A DNA stretch of 35,147 bases from an uncultured beta proteobacterium (GTDB taxonomy: Bacteria > Pseudomonadota > Gammaproteobacteria > Burkholderiales > SG8-39). This document shows, piece after piece, positions 19,405-28,866 of the stretch. Every line of letters begins with the position of its first letter. The stretch's first letter is position 1. Under the pieces are notes generated by a model that saw only the letters and a list, made by a program, of their open reading frames with translations, did not search any database and was not told the origin of the DNA. The stretch lies in contig CAIYPG010000045.1 of assembly GCA_903928055.1 (NCBI GenBank), forward strand, positions 1 through 35,147, in the 5' to 3' direction. The translations under genes were made by a program, and so were the position numbers.

Positions 19405-20457
19405 ATGTCCCCTTCCCTGTCCCCGCTGCGAATCCTCATCGTCGCCCCGAACTGGATCGGCGATGCACTGCTCGCACAACCGCTGCTTTCACGCCTGCAT
19501 CAGCGACTGCCCGGTGTCGCAATCGATGTTCTGGCACCCGCCTGGACCGCACCGGTCATCAAGCGCATGCCCGAAGTCGCCGAAGTACTTTCCACCGATT
19601 TCCGCCATGGTGACCTCCGACTGAAGGAACGCTGGAAGCTCGGCCGAGCGCTCAGGCTGCGGGGATACAGCCAGGCGTATGTGCTGCCGAACAGCTTCAA
19701 GGCGGCGCTCATCCCCTTCTTCGCCGACATTCGGTTGCGCGTGGGTTTTGTCGGCGAATCGCGCTACGGACTCCTGAACGTCGTGCACAAACTCGATGAG
19801 AAGAAACTGCCGCTGATGGCCGGGCGCTACGCGCAACTGGCCGAAGCACCAGGCGACGCGGTCGTCCTCCCTCTGGCGCCAGCGCACCTCACCGTGGATG
19901 AAGGCCATCTGCTGATCACCGTCAGCCGCCTCGGGCTGGATCGCAGCAAACCGGTGACGGCGTTCTGCCCCGGCGCCGAATACGGTCCGGCCAAGCGCTG
20001 GCCGGCACGGCATTTCGCCGAACTTGCCCGGCGGCTTGCCGCGCGCGGCAGTTCGGTGTGGCTGATCGGATCGGACAAGGATCGCGCCGTTGGTGAGGAA
20101 ATCGCCACGCTGTCCGAAGGCGCCGCCATCAACCTGTGCGGACGCACCGACCTTGCTGCAGCCATCGATCTCTTGTCCGCGGCACAACTCGTGGTCAGTA
20201 ACGATTCAGGGCTGATGCACGTGGCCGCCGCACTGGGCCGGCCGCTGGTCGCGCTGTATGGATCATCCAGCGCCGAACACACGCCGCCACTGGTTCAGGA
20301 AGGCAGCCCCGCGCGCCTGCTGCATGTGGACGGGCTGGAATGCCGTCCCTGCTTTCAGCGCGAGTGCCCGCTCGGGCACTTCAAGTGCATGAACGACCTC
20401 GCGCCGGAGCGGGTGCTGGACGAGATCACCGAGATCACGGCAACAACACCGCAATAG
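19405..20457 (+). CDS. waaF: ADP-heptose:LPS heptosyltransferase II
   Basis: Adds the second heptose to the LPS inner core at the cytoplasmic face of the inner membrane. At 350 residues it has the normal length for this GT9 enzyme. Family marks are the N-terminal ILIVAPNWIGDALLAQPLL, GAEYGPAKRWP in the donor-binding half, LVVSNDSGLMHVAAALGRP, and the C-terminal C-rich segment CRPCFQRECPLGHFKCM. It lies 97 nt after the zf-CHCC gene with no obvious terminator. Other heptose-pathway genes are diaA/gmhA (26.1 kb) and rfaE2 (28.9 kb). Confidence 0.96.
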   Translation: MSPSLSPLRILIVAPNWIGDALLAQPLLSRLHQRLPGVAIDVLAPAWTAPVIKRMPEVAEVLSTDFRHGDLRLKERWKLGRALRLRGYSQAYVLPNSFKAALIPFFADIRLRVGFVGESRYGLLNVVHKLDEKKLPLMAGRYAQLAEAPGDAVVLPLAPAHLTVDEGHLLITVSRLGLDRSKPVTAFCPGAEYGPAKRWPARHFAELARRLAARGSSVWLIGSDKDRAVGEEIATLSEGAAINLCGRTDLAAAIDLLSAAQLVVSNDSGLMHVAAALGRPLVALYGSSSAEHTPPLVQEGSPARLLHVDGLECRPCFQRECPLGHFKCMNDLAPERVLDEITEITATTPQ

Positions 20458-20463
20458 CACAAC

Positions 20464-21450
20464 TTAGGCGGCGGCCAGTCCGCGAATGTCCACCGCGACG
20501 ATCGCCTTGGCTTCATTGAGGTCGGCGGCATGCCCGGCTGCATACAGGCAGCAGGCCACCTGGTTGACGATGGGCAGCGGCAGTTTTGCGGCGCCGGAGA
20601 GCATGCGCCTGATCAGTCCTGCGATGGCCCGCGGATCAATCGCCGCTTCGGCCGCTTCCGGAATGTCGTCGTGGGCATGCTCCTGCTCGAACAGCACACT
20701 GCCCACGCCGTCGCACACCAGTTCGATGCGCGGACGACGATGCGGATTGACGAAGACCTCGCCTTCGGTCCCGCGCGATACCAGCGCAGTGGCGCCCGCG
20801 GCAAGCAGCAGGTCACGCAATGGCTGGACGCGCGCACCGGTATCCGCCGCGGCAAGGCGCAACCCGGCGCCATTAAAGGGATCGATGAGGCCGGCCATCG
20901 CCAGCGGAACGCCGGCAATGCCGGTGCGTCCCCGCAGCGACAGCAATTGCGCCAGCCCGGGTGCCAGCACACCGGTGGGCACGAAGGCGAGCTTGTCCTG
21001 TTCAAGGGCGCCGCGTGTCTGCGACAGAGTCGTGCAGGGCAGGATGCCAAGTTCACGGAAGATGTAGGCGCTGGCCACGCGGCCATGGCCTTCGAGCGTG
21101 CCGTGCACCAGCACCGGCACATGAAGGCGCTGCAGCAGCAACGCCAGCAACGGCGTGAAGTTCGTCTGTTTCAGCGCGCCGCCATACGAAGGAATCACCA
21201 CGGGCCGCTGTTCGGTCTCGCAGGGCAGCGACAGCACGCGCTCGGCGAGCGCCGCATCAAACCCGAGCATCGCTTGCTGCGACAGCGGACGCGCACCCAG
21301 CGCAACCAGCAGCGCGCCCAGTTCCAGTTCCGGCAATCCGCCATCAAGCATCGCGGCGAACAACCGCCCGGCCTCGTCGGCATTCAGGCCTGCAACGGCA
21401 TCGCCATCCTGCTCGCCAATGATGCTGCGGATTGCCTGTGCGTAATTCAT
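20464..21450 (-). CDS. ybiB: DNA-binding protein YbiB (TrpD2-like glycosyltransferase-fold family)
   Basis: A 328-residue relative of anthranilate phosphoribosyltransferase (TrpD). It keeps the N-terminal helical domain (AQAIRSIIG...AGRLFAAMLDG) and the glycosyltransferase core (SYGGALKQTNFTPLLALLL, VLVHGTLEG), but where TrpD has KHGN..SS it has HGTLEGHGRVAS, so enzymatic activity is doubtful. E. coli YbiB is LexA-regulated and binds nucleic acid. ATG 21450 has GGTGGAG just upstream; the frame stays open to 21789, but that extension is not family-like. The stop lies 7 nt from the convergent waaF stop. Confidence 0.92.
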   Translation of the reverse strand: MNYAQAIRSIIGEQDGDAVAGLNADEAGRLFAAMLDGGLPELELGALLVALGARPLSQQAMLGFDAALAERVLSLPCETEQRPVVIPSYGGALKQTNFTPLLALLLQRLHVPVLVHGTLEGHGRVASAYIFRELGILPCTTLSQTRGALEQDKLAFVPTGVLAPGLAQLLSLRGRTGIAGVPLAMAGLIDPFNGAGLRLAAADTGARVQPLRDLLLAAGATALVSRGTEGEVFVNPHRRPRIELVCDGVGSVLFEQEHAHDDIPEAAEAAIDPRAIAGLIRRMLSGAAKLPLPIVNQVACCLYAAGHAADLNEAKAIVAVDIRGLAAA

Positions 21451-21900
21451 TTCTCCACCCGTCGCCGGATTTCGGCGATCGCCCCCTGCCATCGGATTGT
21501 CACAAGCCGGCAATAAAGCGGCCACGAATCTTGGAGAGCAATTAGCAAGGGCGATGCCAAGGCTGGGAACCGGGGCCATACACCAAATCAAGGGCCAATG
21601 CCGCGAGGCTTGCTGTCGTTCGCGCAGAAATGCACTCAAAAGCAATGCCCGGAGCAAGTGCATCATGTGGTTCGGGCGGAGCGGCACAATGAATTGCTCT
21701 TGCAGATGCGTCATGACGATGCGCCACAACAGCGTCCGCATCACATTGGTGCAATGGTATATCACCTGCTGCGTCGCAGCATCGATCACACGTCGCTATG
21801 TGCGAGGTCGCACACAAACGACATGTGATGCAACTGACACCCGCGATGTCACCGCGACGTCACCGTAATGTCATGACGACGCGGCATCGTGTACAGGAGG
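21451..21900. other. 450-bp gap between rnpB and ybiB with palindrome and short repeats
   Basis: It lies downstream of rnpB and upstream of ybiB, both on the minus strand. It contains a 43-bp nested palindrome (21786-21828), a small GCTGCGTCGCAGC palindrome near 21768, and three 11-bp repeats (21845-21877). Short open frames are present but none has protein-like character. The ybiB promoter should be here; I cannot place it. Confidence 0.6.
21786..21828. repeat. Nested inverted repeat
   Basis: Outer arms TCACACGTCG (21786-21795) and CGACATGTGA (21819-21828) match at 9 of 10. Inner arms TGTGCGA (21799-21805) and TCGCACA (21808-21814) match perfectly. No T tract follows on either strand, so an operator or RNA structure is as likely as a terminator. 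Confidence 0.75.
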
Positions 21901-22322
<422 letters not shown>

Positions 22323-22336
22323 ACGGGCGCATTCTA
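22323..22336 (-). promoter_or_regulatory. -10 element and GC-rich discriminator of rnpB
   Basis: On the minus strand TAGAAT (complement of 22331-22336) is followed by GCGCCCGT and then the RNA 5' end at 22322. The first three bases of the -10 are the TAG stop of the DUF3025 gene. The GCGCCC discriminator is typical of stable RNA promoters under stringent control. No good -35 is visible. Confidence 0.45.
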
Positions 22337-23164
22337 CGTGGATACCGTCGAACGCAGGCGGCCGGGACGAAATACCGCGGCATTGTCGTAATAAACCGCA
22401 TCGGCATTGACTGCATCCCAGCCCGGAATGCCGAGCAGCGGCAGGGGTGCAAGCAGGCGCGTGGAGGCCAGCGGATGAGTGGCAAACCAGCCCGCGGCGT
22501 GCGCGTCGAGCACGGCCAGTTGCGAAGGCAGTGACGCCTGCAGGTACGACGCATCGACATCGACGATCATCGCTTTTCCAGTGAGGCCGGGATAAGGCCG
22601 CAATGCCTGCTCATGCAGCGCATGCCCGAACACGAAAAACCGCATCCGGCTGATGACATCGGCGCGCCGCGTCCAGAACAGATCCTTCCACTGAAAACCC
22701 GTCAGCAAGTCTGCGAGCGACGGGTCAGCGCAGGCCACCAGCACCCCGCTTTCATCGAACAAAGTCAGGACATCGCGCGTCGTGCCCCGGCTCATCGGGG
22801 CGGTACGTTCGGGCGGACGCTGCAACAGATGCTCGCCGTGAATGCGGTTGATTTCGCGCTTCGTTCCCGGAAAAGCCAGCCAGGCCAGGGCATTGAACAG
22901 GTCGTGCCAACTCCGTTCGCGCGTTGCCACTTCGCCTGAGCGGAAGATGCGGGACTCATAAGGCTCGTTGGATATCTCATCGCGCAACGCAAGTTCACTG
23001 GCGGGCACAAAGCGGATCGGCACACCCGAACCGCTGCGATGCCGGTCGTCAATCAGCGCGTTGAGTTCACTGCAATCGGGAAAATGCGCAGCCGGAAGCT
23101 GCGGGATCAGCCCGTCGAAGCAGGCATGTGCGGGTGAGACAAGTTGCTGCTTCCAGTCATTCAT
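22334..23164 (-). CDS. DUF3025 domain protein
   Basis: A 276-residue uncharacterised protein found in proteobacteria. The family look is clear: YESRIFRSGEVATRERSWHDLFNALAWLAFPGTKREIN in the middle, then RDVLTLFDESGVLVAC, LTGFQWKDLFW and FGHALHEQALRPYPGLTGKA. No signal peptide, membrane helix or catalytic motif is evident. The start ATG 23164 lies at the edge of a family A repeat, so its untranslated leader is repeat sequence and it has no clear ribosome site. It follows pyrC by 36 nt and is followed 11 nt later by rnpB. Function unknown. Confidence 0.9.
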   Translation of the reverse strand: MNDWKQQLVSPAHACFDGLIPQLPAAHFPDCSELNALIDDRHRSGSGVPIRFVPASELALRDEISNEPYESRIFRSGEVATRERSWHDLFNALAWLAFPGTKREINRIHGEHLLQRPPERTAPMSRGTTRDVLTLFDESGVLVACADPSLADLLTGFQWKDLFWTRRADVISRMRFFVFGHALHEQALRPYPGLTGKAMIVDVDASYLQASLPSQLAVLDAHAAGWFATHPLASTRLLAPLPLLGIPGWDAVNADAVYYDNAAVFRPGRLRSTVST

Positions 23165-23201
23165 TCCGTTCGTGGCGAGCCTGTCGAACCGCTAACGGAA
23201 T
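23163..23201. repeat. Dispersed intergenic repeat, single arm (family A)
   Basis: The 23-bp arm at 23166-23188 differs from the 3345-3367 copy at one position. It is enclosed by an 8-bp inverted repeat ATTCCGTT/AACGGAAT (23163-23170 and 23194-23201), so the whole can fold. It overlaps the DUF3025 start codon on one side and touches the pyrC stop codon on the other. Confidence 0.85.
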
Positions 23202-24235
23202 CAGACCAGGCGCCAATGCAGCGCCTCGCCGGCACGCAGCGGCACCAGCGTCTCGCCGCCAAAGCGGTATTCCGCAGGCGGTGTCCACGCTTCGCGCTTC
23301 AGCGTGACCTTGCCGGCATTGCGCGGCAGGCGGTAGAAGTCAGGGCCATGGAAGCTGGCAAAGGCTTCCAGTTTGTCCAGTGCACCGGCGGCCTCGAAGG
23401 CCTCGGCATACAGCTCGAGCGCGGCGTGCGCGGTGTAGCAGCCGGCACAGCCGCAGGCATGTTCCTTCAGGCCGCGCGCATGCGGCGCGCTGTCGGTGCC
23501 GAGGAAGAATTTCGGATTGCCGCTGATGGCAGCGTTCACCAGCGCCACGCGATGCGCCTCGCGCTTCAGCACCGGCAGGCAATAGTAATGCGGCCGGATG
23601 CCGCCGGTGAAGATCGCGTTGCGGTTGTACAGCAGATGGTGCGCGGTGATCGTCGCAGCCACACCGGCCGGTGCTTCCATCACATACTGCGCCGCCTCGC
23701 GCGTGGTGATGTGCTCGAACACCAGGCGCAGTGCCGGGAACCGGGCGCGTATCGTCGCTAGGGTGGTGTCGATGAAGCTGCGCTCGCGATCGAAAATGTC
23801 CACGTCCTGGGACGTCGACTCGCCATGCACGAGAAGCGGCAGGTCATGCTTCTGCATCGCCTCCAGCGCACCGAAAGCGTTCTCGATGCGCGTCACGCCG
23901 GCATCTGAATTCGTCGTGGCACCGGCTGGATAATATTTGACCGCATGCACGAAACCGCTTGTCTTCGCGGCAGCAATATCGGCCGCCGATGTCCGGTCGG
24001 TGAGATACAGCGTCATCAGCGGCTGGAAGGTCGAATGGGCCGGCAGTGCGGCGAGGATGCGGTCGCGATACGCGGCGGCCAGCGCCACATTGGTCACCGG
24101 CGGCTTGAGGTTGGGCATGACGATGGCGCGGGCGAACTGTCGCGACGTATGCGGCAGCACATCCGCCAGCAGGGCGCCGTCGCGCAGGTGGAGGTGCCAG
24201 TCGTCGGGCTGGGTGAGGGTCAGTGTGTCTTTCAT
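23201..24235 (-). CDS. pyrC: Dihydroorotase (class II)
   Basis: Zinc enzyme that cyclises carbamoyl aspartate to dihydroorotate in pyrimidine synthesis. It has 344 residues, the standard length of the PyrC type. Metal and catalytic residues are visible: [10 protein letters not shown] (first His pair), [13 protein letters not shown] with the carboxylated Lys, HGES, FEHITT, and the catalytic Asp in LGTDSAPH. The C-terminus [20 protein letters not shown] is typical. The start is ATG 24235, 31 nt from the rsmI stop, so it may share transcription with rsmI. Confidence 0.98.
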   Translation of the reverse strand: MKDTLTLTQPDDWHLHLRDGALLADVLPHTSRQFARAIVMPNLKPPVTNVALAAAYRDRILAALPAHSTFQPLMTLYLTDRTSAADIAAAKTSGFVHAVKYYPAGATTNSDAGVTRIENAFGALEAMQKHDLPLLVHGESTSQDVDIFDRERSFIDTTLATIRARFPALRLVFEHITTREAAQYVMEAPAGVAATITAHHLLYNRNAIFTGGIRPHYYCLPVLKREAHRVALVNAAISGNPKFFLGTDSAPHARGLKEHACGCAGCYTAHAALELYAEAFEAAGALDKLEAFASFHGPDFYRLPRNAGKVTLKREAWTPPAEYRFGGETLVPLRAGEALHWRLV

Positions 24236-24266
24236 GGCTGCAATGATACCTGCCTCAATCCCGGAA

Positions 24267-25196
24267 TCAGGAGGCGTCCTTTTTCGAGACTTTCTGCCCC
24301 GACAGTTCCAGCGCCCGCGGATACAGGTCGCCGCGCTTCAGGCCGGTGATGGCGCAGGCGAGTTTCACGCTCTGCGCCAGCGGCAGTTCGGCGAGCAGCA
24401 GCTTCAGCACCTTGTCCGGATCCACCGCGGCTGCGCCGGCCTTCTCCTCCGCACCCGAGACGAGGAGCACGAACTCACCACGCTGGCGGTCCTTGTCGGC
24501 CTCGAGCCAGGCGACCGCCGCGCCCAGCGCGCAGCGATGCACGCTCTCGAACAGCTTGGTCAGTTCGCGGGCGATGACGATCTCGCGATCGGGTCCAAGC
24601 TCTGCCGCGAGATCGCGCACCGCCTCGACCACGCGATGCGGCGCTTCATAAAACACCACCGTGCAGGTCAATCCAGCCAGCCCGGCAATGGCCTTGCGCC
24701 GCGCCGTGGAACGCTCCGGCAGGAAGCCGGAGAAAAGAAAGGCGGTGCCCGCCAGTCCGGCCACCGATAACGCGGCGATCACCGCGCTCGGTCCCGGAAT
24801 TGGCACGACGCGGAATCCGGCTTCGCGCACGCGCGCCACCAGCACGGCGCCCGGATCGGACAGGGCGGGCGTGCCGGCATCCGTGATCAGCGCCACGCGC
24901 TGCCCTTCCTGAAGGCGCCGGATGATTTCCTCAGCGCGTCTTGCCTCGTTGTGCTCGTGCAGCGACAGCATGCGCGTGGCAATGCCGTGGCGCTCCAGCA
25001 CCCGGGAGGAATTGCGAGTGTCTTCGGCGGCGATGACATCGACCGCGCCCAGGGTCTCGATGGCGCGCAGCGTGATGTCGGCGAGGTTACCGATGGGCGT
25101 GGCCACTACATATAATGTGCCGTCGCCGCCCACGTCACTCACGCCACTCACGTTCTGGGTACCGCCCTCATGTGCACTGCTGCCCGTCATGTCCAT
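24267..25196 (-). CDS. rsmI: 16S rRNA (cytidine(1402)-2'-O)-methyltransferase RsmI
   Basis: Methylates the 2'-O of C1402 in the 30S decoding centre using S-adenosylmethionine. About 309 residues; E. coli RsmI has 286. SPOUT-unrelated tetrapyrrole-methylase fold marks are [47 protein letters not shown] [17 protein letters not shown], and [17 protein letters not shown]. The start lies among ATG 25196 and 25190, the first 25 residues being non-conserved. The gene is divergent from yraN, with which it shares about 110 bp of leader. Confidence 0.97.
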   Translation of the reverse strand: MDMTGSSAHEGGTQNVSGVSDVGGDGTLYVVATPIGNLADITLRAIETLGAVDVIAAEDTRNSSRVLERHGIATRMLSLHEHNEARRAEEIIRRLQEGQRVALITDAGTPALSDPGAVLVARVREAGFRVVPIPGPSAVIAALSVAGLAGTAFLFSGFLPERSTARRKAIAGLAGLTCTVVFYEAPHRVVEAVRDLAAELGPDREIVIARELTKLFESVHRCALGAAVAWLEADKDRQRGEFVLLVSGAEEKAGAAAVDPDKVLKLLLAELPLAQSVKLACAITGLKRGDLYPRALELSGQKVSKKDAS

Positions 25197-25306
25197 CAGT
25201 CCATCCGGTCTGCCAGGCGCGCCACCGCGCGAGGCCCTGCATTGTGCGCGGCGGCCGCAGCCTGGGCAAGCCTGCACGGTGCCGGGGCAAGCCGGCGGGG
25301 TGCCGC

Positions 25307-25687
25307 ATGAGCCGCAAGGACGATGACACCTCACGCAAAGCGCGCGGCGCCCGGGCCGAGGCGCTGGCCGCGGCCTTCCTGGAAAAGCAGGGGCTGCGCG
25401 TCATCGAGCGCAACTGGCGCTGTCGCTTCGGCGAACTCGACCTTGTCCTCCGGGAAGGGGACATGATCGTTATGGCAGAGGTGAGACTCCGCACCCACAG
25501 CGCATTCGGCGGCGCCGCCGCCAGCATCGACCACCGCAAGCAGGCAAAGCTTGCCGCGACCGCACGCGCGTACCTCGCCGGTCTTGCAAACAGCGCTGAC
25601 CGCCCCTGCCGCTTTGACGTGATCCTCATGGCCGATGACGAGGGCCGTGACATCGAATGGATACGCAATGCCTTCGATGCGCCCTGA
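25307..25687 (+). CDS. yraN: YraN family protein (UPF0102, endonuclease-like fold)
   Basis: A 126-residue protein of the UPF0102 family, which has a nuclease-like fold of the Holliday-junction-resolvase type; activity is not established. The core pattern is complete: GARAEALAAAFLEKQGLRVIERNWRC, FGELDLVLREGDMIVMAEVRLR with the acidic pair, and SIDHRKQAKLAATARAYL. It sits in the rsmI-yraN-diaA-dolP neighbourhood known from E. coli. The next gene starts inside its last codons. Confidence 0.95.
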   Translation: MSRKDDDTSRKARGARAEALAAAFLEKQGLRVIERNWRCRFGELDLVLREGDMIVMAEVRLRTHSAFGGAAASIDHRKQAKLAATARAYLAGLANSADRPCRFDVILMADDEGRDIEWIRNAFDAP

Positions 25688-26066
25688 CCTCCTGAAAGCC
25701 GCGCTCGTCGCAATGACATTTGCGGCCGGTACGCTGCAAGCCGGCACCGCGAACGCGCAATCGGTGCGGCTGCTGGTGCAGAGTTCACCACTGGCCGGCT
25801 TCACCTTCCACGAGGCGCCGGCGGTGTTTGCGGCGCTGCGCGCCGATGACGAACTCACGCTGCTGCGCGAGCCGGACAATCCGCACGACGCGAATGCCGT
25901 CAGCGTGTACTGGCACGAACGCAAGCTCGGCTACGTGCCGCGCTCGCAGAACGCCGCGCTGGCCTGGGCCATGGACCGCGGCGAAGCTGTGATCGCCCGC
26001 GTCAGCCGTCTCCAGGCCCACGGCAATCCGCGCCAGCGGCTGGAATTCGAAGTGTTCCTGCGCTGA
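25668..26066 (+). CDS. Exported HIRAN-domain protein
   Basis: About 132 residues: a signal peptide (hydrophobic LLKAALVAMTFAAG, cleavage near ANA-QS), then one HIRAN domain with its signature segment LLREPDNPHDANAVSVYW...KLGYVPRSQNAALA. HIRAN domains bind DNA ends in helicases such as HLTF, but here the domain stands alone and is predicted to leave the cytoplasm. Start ATG 25668 or 25677, both inside yraN and without a clear ribosome site, so translation is probably coupled. It separates yraN from diaA, which are adjacent in E. coli. Function unknown. Confidence 0.88.
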   Translation: MPSMRPDLLKAALVAMTFAAGTLQAGTANAQSVRLLVQSSPLAGFTFHEAPAVFAALRADDELTLLREPDNPHDANAVSVYWHERKLGYVPRSQNAALAWAMDRGEAVIARVSRLQAHGNPRQRLEFEVFLR

Positions 26067-26072
26067 TTTTGA

Positions 26073-26776
<704 letters not shown>

Positions 26777-26777
<1 letters not shown>

Positions 26778-27391
26778 TGAAACAGCTTTCATACCGTCTC
26801 CTTGCAACGACACTCGTCGTCGCCGCACTGCCCCTGCTGCAGGGCTGCTTCCCGCTGGTGGCTGCAGGCGCCGGCACCGCCGCCATGGTTGCAGTGGACC
26901 GCCGCCAGCCCGACGTGGTGCTGGGCGACCAGCGCATCGAGCTGTCCGCGGGCACCCGCATCAGCGAGCGATTCAAGGACCAGGTGCATGTCAATGTCAC
27001 CAGTTTCAACCGCGTGGTGCTGCTGACCGGCGAGGCCCAGACCGCACAGTTGAAATCCGACATCGAGCGCCTCGTGGCCGAGATCACCGAGGTGAAAAGC
27101 GTGGTGAACGAATTGCAGGTGGCGGGCCCGAGTTCGTTCGGCTCACGCTCCAATGACACCTACCTCACCGGCAAGGTCAAGGCCGCATTCATCGGCGCGG
27201 ACAAGTTCTCGCCGAACGACGTGAAGGTCGTGTCCGAAGCCGGTGTCGTCTACCTCATGGGCCTGGTGACGCGCAAGGAAGCCGACGACGCCACCGAGGC
27301 AGCACGCTCCACTGGCGGCGTGCAGAAGGTGGTGCGGGTGTTCGAATACATCGTTGCACCGCCCGCGACGACGCAACCTGCAAAGAAATAA
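26777..27391 (+). CDS. dolP: Outer-membrane BON-domain lipoprotein DolP (YraP)
   Basis: A 204-residue lipoprotein with a lipobox LLQGC (Cys24) and two BON domains, roughly 45-112 (GTRISERFKDQVHVNVTSFNRVVLLTGEA) and 125-195 (DTYLTGKVKAAF...VYLMGLVTRKEADDATEAAR). In E. coli DolP binds anionic phospholipid at division sites and protects outer-membrane integrity. Two ATGs (26774, 26777) are available; AGGAG at 26765-26769 is better spaced for 26777. It overlaps the diaA stop and is the last gene of the unit. Confidence 0.95.
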
Positions 27392-27512
27392 TCAGGCCGG
27401 GCCCGGGAAATCCGGGTACCGTCATTGTGATCGGAAACGGATTTTCTCCGGTTATTCAGGTGAGTTCGCGCAGGAATTGTGATCAGGCCCATCCCGGCCA
27501 ACCACACGCCGG

Positions 27513-28055
27513 TCAGGTCACCACGCCGGCCACGCCCAGCGCGGCACCGATCGCCACCAGCCACACCGGATTGACACGCGTGCGCAGCAGCACCGCCACC
27601 GTGAGGATCGTCACCGCGGTGGCGCGCCAGTTCACATCCACATGACTGCACAACACCCAGCCAAAGGCCAGCATCAGGCCGGCTGACACCGGCGCCAGGC
27701 CTTCGCGCATGGCTTTCTGGAAACGCGGACTGATGCGCGACTCGCCAAAGTGCAGCACCGCATAGACCACCAGGCTGGGCGGCACCAGCACCGCAAAGGT
27801 GGCGAGCAGCGCACCGGCGAAACCGGCCAGCCGCCACCCCACCAGCGTGATGTACAGGAAATTCGGCCCCGGCGCCGCCTGCCCGATCGTGAATGCCGCA
27901 ATGAACTCCTCGTTCGTGAGCCAGTGATGCTCGGTCACCATGAAGCGCTGCAAATCGGGCATGAGCAGGGCAAGTCCGCCACCCACGGCGGCAAACGACA
28001 GAATCGAAATGTGGACCGTAAACAGCCAGATCGGCGAATCGAACCAGTCTTCCAT
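27513..28055 (-). CDS. Chromate transporter, ChrA family, second half-protein
   Basis: A 180-residue membrane protein equal to one half of a long ChrA. The family segment AAFTIGQAAPGPNFLYITLVGWRLAG and the N-terminal FAAVGGG are present, with about five or six hydrophobic helices. ChrA proteins export chromate, or exchange it with sulfate. Its ATG 28055 shares a base with the stop of the partner (TGATG), and GGGGGAG lies upstream, so the two are made together, as in short-chain ChrA pairs. Confidence 0.93.
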   Translation of the reverse strand: MEDWFDSPIWLFTVHISILSFAAVGGGLALLMPDLQRFMVTEHHWLTNEEFIAAFTIGQAAPGPNFLYITLVGWRLAGFAGALLATFAVLVPPSLVVYAVLHFGESRISPRFQKAMREGLAPVSAGLMLAFGWVLCSHVDVNWRATAVTILTVAVLLRTRVNPVWLVAIGAALGVAGVVT

Positions 28056-28675
28056 CAGGCCGCTCCCCCGTCGCGCTTCATCGCAGCGCCGGCATCGCGC
28101 CACGCCAGCCACACCGACAGCGGCGCGAGCACGGCAATCAGCGCAATGAAGGGCAGCCGCAGCAAGCCAAAGCCGACGAATCCCGAGGCAAGCAGCAGCA
28201 ATGACCGCGGACGGCGTTGCATCCCCGAGGACATCTTCAGCGCCATGGCCAGGACCAGCCCGCCGGTGACGGTGGCCATGCCCGTGACCGCATTGCGAAT
28301 CAGTTCGACATCAGCGTACCGGGTATAGAAATAACCGACTGTCATCATCAGCAGCATGGGCAGCGTGACAATACCCGTCACCGCGGCAATCGCGCCACGC
28401 CATCCCGAATCGCGATAGCCGATGATCAGCGCAAAATTGGAGATCGCCGGCCCCGGCATGATTTGTCCGAGCGCGAAGGACTCGGCGAACTCGGCCTTGG
28501 TCAGCAGGGGCCTGCGCTCCACCATCGCCCGATAGGCAAAGGGCAGCACGCCGCCGAAGCCGGTGATCGTCACCTGGCTGAAAATGATCAGCAGTTTCAG
28601 CGGGCCGATGCGCTGGCGCGTGGGCATGGCGTCGGGCTGGATTGCGGAGTGGCCGGTCTGCGGCAGGTCGGACAT
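28055..28675 (-). CDS. Chromate transporter, ChrA family, first half-protein
   Basis: A 206-residue membrane protein homologous to the other half: FSQVTITGFGGVLPFAYRAMVE, then ESFALGQIMPGPAISNFALIIGYR, and several helices. Together with the gene at 27513 it forms a two-protein ChrA of the short-chain type. The start is ATG 28675. There is no regulator gene beside it. Confidence 0.93.
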   Translation of the reverse strand: MSDLPQTGHSAIQPDAMPTRQRIGPLKLLIIFSQVTITGFGGVLPFAYRAMVERRPLLTKAEFAESFALGQIMPGPAISNFALIIGYRDSGWRGAIAAVTGIVTLPMLLMMTVGYFYTRYADVELIRNAVTGMATVTGGLVLAMALKMSSGMQRRPRSLLLLASGFVGFGLLRLPFIALIAVLAPLSVWLAWRDAGAAMKRDGGAA

Positions 28676-28866
28676 GCGTCAGCTTTCTGTGTATGTTTTC
28701 GTGTTGTCAAAAGGCGGCCTTGCCGTCGGCGCAGCAAGCGACCGTGCGTCATGCCCGCCGGCATTGTACGGGACGGCCATGGACGGACCGCCCGGACGAA
28801 CCGGCACGGCGCCGGCATCGCTTGCCGTATACTGCCGCCACACCCACTGAACGATGGCGAGTCCGC

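Noticed and set aside
20464..21789. YbiB frame open for a further 113 codons upstream of 21450
   Set aside because: The extension is not like any TrpD-family N-terminus, whereas ATG 21450 has a good ribosome site and gives the normal family length.
21542..21817. 91-codon minus-strand frame in the rnpB-ybiB gap
   Set aside because: It has no ribosome site, its composition is not protein-like, and it runs through the nested palindrome.
27392..27512. Terminator between dolP and the convergent chromate transporter gene
   Set aside because: Only a weak CCCGG/CCGGG hairpin is visible, with no T tract on either strand; evidence too thin to list.
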